Part shown: positions 61,018-64,000 of the stretch, one piece after another
Position numbering within the stretch: position 1 is the stretch's first letter
How the letters are laid out: every line of letters starts with the position of its first letter
Assembly: GCA_013360675.1 (NCBI GenBank)
Contig: JABWBB010000003.1
Span: 44,746-108,745, forward strand
Source: Phycisphaerales bacterium
Lineage (GTDB): Bacteria > Planctomycetota > Phycisphaerae > Phycisphaerales > UBA1924
Direction: 5' to 3'
Length of the DNA stretch: 64,000 nt
The notes under the pieces: generated by a model
The model's database searches: none
Seen by the model: only the letters and a program-made list of their open reading frames with translations
Told to the model about the DNA's origin: nothing
Program-made: the position numbers and the translations under genes

Positions 61018-61762
61018 CGTGAACGTGCGCGGGGCGCGAAACAATCCATGTGACGAGCTCGGCCACGTCTTTGGGCGTCAGCACCGGGCCGATGCGGTCA
61101 CGCACACCTTCGAACCATTTCGGGTCATACCCGGCGACCCCCTGGAACTCGCTCTCGACAAACCCGGGCTCGATCAGCGTGACGCGGATGCCCTTGGGCC
61201 CCAGTTCTCGTCGCGCCCCTTCCACCAGCCCGTGCACGCCAAACTTCGTCGCACCGTACATCGACGAGAAGGGCGAGACATGACGCCCCACCGTCGAGCC
61301 GATCACCACGATGTCACGGGCCTTGGACAGGGGCATGTCGGGAGAAGCGGCGATCTCGGCAAGCATCCGATTGGCCGAGGCCCGCAGCAATCGCGCGGCC
61401 CCGAGCAGGTTCGTCCGAATCATCTCCTCCCATTGGGCGGAGTCGGAATCGATGACGCTCCCGCGCAGGCCACGCCCGGCGTTGATGACCACCACATCTG
61501 CTTCCTGCCCCGGGTGGCCCAGCATCTCGCGGGCCGCGTTGAGCAGTTTCTCGATCACGCTTTCGTCAGCAGCGTCGCCCGATACGCACGAGACATCTTC
61601 GCCCCCATAGCGGGCCAGCATCCGCTTCAGCACTTCCTCGCGCCGGCCATTGAGCACGACGCAGGCACCCAGTTCAACCAGTGAATCGGCGATCGCCTCA
61701 CCGATTCCGGCGGTGGCTCCCGTCACAATGCCGACGCGATTTTTGAGTGGATATTCGGGCAT
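60974..61762 (-). CDS. short-chain dehydrogenase/reductase
   Basis: A 262-residue SDR with the cofactor motif TGATAGIG near residue 14, NAG (INAGRGLRG), and the catalytic YGATK with the preceding Ser (SSMYGATKFGVHG). The insert around residues 130-145 is unremarkable. It should reduce or oxidise an alcohol or ketone with NAD(P)H; the substrate is not evident. The adjacent BaiN-like flavoprotein runs in the opposite direction. Confidence 0.92.
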   Translation of the reverse strand: MPEYPLKNRVGIVTGATAGIGEAIADSLVELGACVVLNGRREEVLKRMLARYGGEDVSCVSGDAADESVIEKLLNAAREMLGHPGQEADVVVINAGRGLRGSVIDSDSAQWEEMIRTNLLGAARLLRASANRMLAEIAASPDMPLSKARDIVVIGSTVGRHVSPFSSMYGATKFGVHGLVEGARRELGPKGIRVTLIEPGFVESEFQGVAGYDPKWFEGVRDRIGPVLTPKDVAELVTWIVSRPAHVHVSDALLRPTRQDYP

Positions 61763-61965
61763 GGGGAGAGCATATCGCCACCTCCTTGCCCATTGGCGCA
61801 GCAGTTGGGCCGAGCGCCTCCCCTCCGAAGCGCCCGGCCCTCACCCTGAGAAGCGACACTTGCGCCGCAGGCTCACGCCCAAACACGTCAGCCACGAGCA
61901 GAATTCTCTCGATTCGGGGTTTTACCCGGGCCAAATCGCGCGGGCTACCCTCCTTGGAGTCGATC

Positions 61966-63276
61966 GTGTCAACTTTTCCAGCAGACATCGTGGTGGTCGG
62001 GTCCGGGGCCGCCGGCCTCATGGCGGCGATCCAGGCCGCCCGGGCGGGGGCCGCGGTGATCGCCTTGGACGGGGCCCGCCGCCTGGGGGCGAAGATCCTG
62101 GTCGCGGGGGGCGGCCGATGCAATGTCACCCACGAGCGGGTGAATGAAACGGATTACGCGGGCTCGACGCCCCCGGCGATCCGCAAGGTGCTGCGTCGCT
62201 TCGATGTTCCAGAAACCATCGATTTCTTCAGCACGCTGGGCGTCACGCTGAAGCGTGAGGAAACCGGCAAGCTCTTTCCGGTCACCGACAAGGCGGGCAC
62301 GGTGCTCGATGCGTTGCTGCGTGCTTCGCGGGATGCCGGCGTCACGCTTCTACACCCGTGGCGCGTCGGGGCGATTGAGCATGACGGGGACGGATTCGTG
62401 ATTCATGCCTCGATGCCCCCGCGCGGTGCGCAGGATGATCCCGCGGCGGAGGTTCCCGCGCCAGAGCCGCTGCGAGCACGTCGCGTGATCATGGCGACCG
62501 GTGGAAAGAGCCTGCCCAAGACAGGCTCGGATGGCGCGGGCTATGGGATTGTGCGATCGCTGGGGCACACGCTGACACCGAATCTGTTCCCGGGGCTTGT
62601 GCCGCTGACTCTGCCGCGCGGACACCGGCTCTGTTCGCTCTCGGGCATCGCGACTCCCGCGACGCTGACGCTCCGGTCGGCGAGCGGCAAGGTGCTCAAG
62701 TCGTTCACCGGCTCGACGCTCATCACCCATACGGGGCTGTCGGGACCGTGCGTGCTGGACATGAGCCGCTATTGGACTATGGCCCGCATCGATTCGCCCG
62801 CCACCCCCCCCACGCTCAGCGTAAACTGGCTTGTCGGCATGACGCCCGAGGCCTTCGACGACACCCTTCGCGGGCTTGGTCGAGTCACGCTCGTCCGGAC
62901 GCTCACGCAGCAGATCCCCGAGCGCCTTGCTCGACTTCTTTGCGAGATTGCGCAGGTTGACCCCGCCACACCCGGGCACGCCCTCACGCGTGAGCAGCGC
63001 AAAGCCTTGGTGAACGAGACCACCAACGCCCAGTTGCCCATCGAGGGCGACCGCGGCTATCTCTTCGCCGAGGTGACCGCCGGAGGCGTCCCCCTGAGCG
63101 AGGTGAACCTGGCCACGATGGAAAGCCGCGTCTGTCCCGGGCTGCACCTGTGCGGCGAGATCTGCGACGTCGACGGGCGTATCGGCGGATTCAACTTTCA
63201 ATGGGCCTGGGCGAGCGGCTATGTCGCGGGCACCAGTGCCGCGCGGATGCTGGCTGAATCCGCGGCCCGCGGTTAG
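61966..63276 (+). CDS. BaiN/RdsA-family NAD(P)/FAD-dependent oxidoreductase
   Basis: A 436-residue flavoprotein of the HI0933/YhiN family. The FAD motif is VVVGSGAAGLMAA, followed by LGAKILVAGGGRCNVTH, a signature of this group, then ATGGKSLPKTGSDGAGYG and the C-terminal VCPGLHLCGEICDVDGRIGGFNFQWAWASGYVAG. GTG at 61966 with GGAG upstream gives the standard N-terminus. Some relatives reduce bile acid or other enones, but the substrate here is unknown. Its stop overlaps that of the next gene on the other strand. Confidence 0.92.
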   Translation: MSTFPADIVVVGSGAAGLMAAIQAARAGAAVIALDGARRLGAKILVAGGGRCNVTHERVNETDYAGSTPPAIRKVLRRFDVPETIDFFSTLGVTLKREETGKLFPVTDKAGTVLDALLRASRDAGVTLLHPWRVGAIEHDGDGFVIHASMPPRGAQDDPAAEVPAPEPLRARRVIMATGGKSLPKTGSDGAGYGIVRSLGHTLTPNLFPGLVPLTLPRGHRLCSLSGIATPATLTLRSASGKVLKSFTGSTLITHTGLSGPCVLDMSRYWTMARIDSPATPPTLSVNWLVGMTPEAFDDTLRGLGRVTLVRTLTQQIPERLARLLCEIAQVDPATPGHALTREQRKALVNETTNAQLPIEGDRGYLFAEVTAGGVPLSEVNLATMESRVCPGLHLCGEICDVDGRIGGFNFQWAWASGYVAGTSAARMLAESAARG

Positions 63277-63484
63277 GGCGGATCGTGCAGCGGCGAGGAT
63301 GCCGTCGAAATCATCGCCCGCTCGGCGGCGAGCCGGTCGCGCTGCTCGGGGGTGAGGTCGGGGAAGCGCTGCGCGATCAGCTCGGCGATGCGAGCCGCGT
63401 GCGCCCGCCCACGTGCCAGCTCGAGCCCTCGCAGCCATGCCTCGACCGGCGCCACGGTCGAGGAGGCGTCCTCGAGCCGCCCCA
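63273..63484 (-). pseudogene. C-terminal fragment, out of frame with the upstream ChaN-like coding
   Basis: This segment encodes about 70 residues, containing RGLELARGRAHAARIAELIAQRF and DLTPEQRDRLAAERAMIS before a TAA stop. It has no start codon of its own in a good position and reads in a frame different from the ChaN-like region to its right. Its codon style (CTCGAG, GCGGG-rich) matches the rest of the window. Either a frameshift splits one gene or two sequences have been joined here. Confidence 0.5.
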
Positions 63485-64000
63485 GCGCCAGGGGAAGTCC
63501 CGCAGCGTGTGGTTGTTCCCCACCAGCACCAGCATGCGCGCGCCTGGCCGCCCCTCGATCTCGCCGGCGATCCGGGTGGCCATGTGGCCGTCGCGGGTCC
63601 CCTCCCGGACGCTGCGCCAGGGACGGTCCAGGGCGACCACCTCCACCGTGCCACCCCCTGGCCGGGAGAGGGGTCGGATGGCCTCCAGGAGGTCCCGGAA
63701 GGCGGGGTGGTCGATGGCGGGCGCCACCTCGATGCGGTCCAGCCCCTTCCCCGTCGCGAGGAAACGGTCCAGGGCCTCCTGCTGATCGGACGCGATCTCC
63801 AGCCCCAGGTGGGTGACGAGTCCGCTCCCTGCCAGGGCCTCCACGGCGTGGGCCTCGAAGGCCAGGAGCTCCGGTCGGCGGTGGGTGTTGCCCAGGAGGA
63901 CCACGTGGTGGTCGGCCAGGGCCGAGGCAAGGAACTCGACCCCCGGCTCCGCGGCCAGCAGGGCCGCCGGCTCCGCCCCGGGCGGAGCTCCCTGCCCCAT
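63377..64000 (-). CDS. ChaN-like (Tiki-fold) haem-uptake-type protein, partial and possibly chimeric
   Basis: Up to 207 residues are visible and the frame runs into the right edge of the window (an ATG occupies the last three bases, but a start further out is possible). The segment HHVVLLGNTHRRPELLAFEAHAVEAL, GLVTHLGLEIASDQQEALDRFL and LVLVGNNHTLRDFP fit the ChaN/Tiki superfamily of haem-binding or peptidase-like proteins. After residue 172 the frame turns into a low-complexity Arg/Ser/Trp string without family similarity, the sign of a frameshift or join. The codon use (GAGGCCCTGG, CTGGTGCTGGTGGGG) is unlike the left neighbour. Confidence 0.45.
   Translation of the reverse strand: MGQGAPPGAEPAALLAAEPGVEFLASALADHHVVLLGNTHRRPELLAFEAHAVEALAGSGLVTHLGLEIASDQQEALDRFLATGKGLDRIEVAPAIDHPAFRDLLEAIRPLSRPGGGTVEVVALDRPWRSVREGTRDGHMATRIAGEIEGRPGARMLVLVGNNHTLRDFPWRWGGSRTPPRPWRRSRHGCEGSSWHVGGRTRLASPS

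Noticed and set aside
1..64000. CRISPR arrays, rRNA, tRNA, prophage or insertion sequence genes
   Set aside because: I saw no spaced direct repeats, no tRNA T-loop and cloverleaf pattern in intergenic regions, and no transposase, integrase or phage structural protein. A dedicated scan could still find a degenerate tRNA.

Overview
The window is high-GC bacterial chromosome with no rRNA, tRNA, CRISPR array, transposase or phage gene that I can see. It looks like a member of the Planctomycetota, probably class Phycisphaerae. The evidence is a secreted protein ending in the short GTPDDADV-type dockerin-like domain, paired CxxCGY/CPEC zinc-ribbon membrane proteins, many lone pseudopilins of the GspG type, flagellar genes, and a B. 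subtilis-type succinate dehydrogenase. The taxonomic call is inference; no marker tree was run.

Layout. 1-6136 (+): the C-terminal part of an RseP-like protease, an alpha/beta hydrolase, deoC, a zinc-ribbon membrane protein, a full aldehyde dehydrogenase and a shortened, apparently inactive aldehyde dehydrogenase paralogue. 7044-10413 (+): the flagellar pair fliD (unusually long) and fliS. 10410-13255 (-): DNA polymerase III delta', a small membrane protein and soluble transhydrogenase sthA. 13433-16321 (+): alaS. 16331-18461 (-): a five-gene pseudopilin cluster. 18975-21833 (+): a secreted multidomain multicopper oxidase. 22024-28487 (-): exonuclease-phosphatase-type protein, PrpD, DUF486 membrane protein, M28 peptidase and mutL. 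28580-31668: a HIT protein, birA-nadC (translationally coupled) and fabI.

32153-37701 (-): an unknown protein, sdhB-sdhA-sdhC and a DUF1844 protein. 37758-39495 (+): a parvulin-like lipoprotein and a YraN protein. 39521-43527 (-): a TPR membrane protein overlapping a GT2 glycosyltransferase, tryptophan 2,3-dioxygenase, and a possible lipoprotein. 43764-45743 (+): a TIM-barrel protein and queG. 45655-50333 (-): membrane protein, lipoprotein, thioesterase-like protein, metallo-hydrolase, histidine kinase and cold-shock protein. 50642-53312 (-): rpsO-pnp with a hairpin after each gene. 53505-57435: an aminotransferase facing rpsA, and a receiver-like protein. 57655-64000: gdhA, two small exported or membrane proteins, a PH-like membrane protein, an SDR enzyme, a BaiN-type flavoprotein, and a broken or chimeric region at the right edge.

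Most genes are core housekeeping (translation, DNA repair, NAD and biotin metabolism, respiration). The accessory interest lies in the deoC/aldehyde dehydrogenase block, the pseudopilin cluster, the modular copper oxidase with a stacked repeat upstream, the enlarged FliD, the two copies of a short palindromic repeat, and the abrupt change in reading frame and codon style near 63,480, which may be an assembly join. I did not find a convincing wholly new system.
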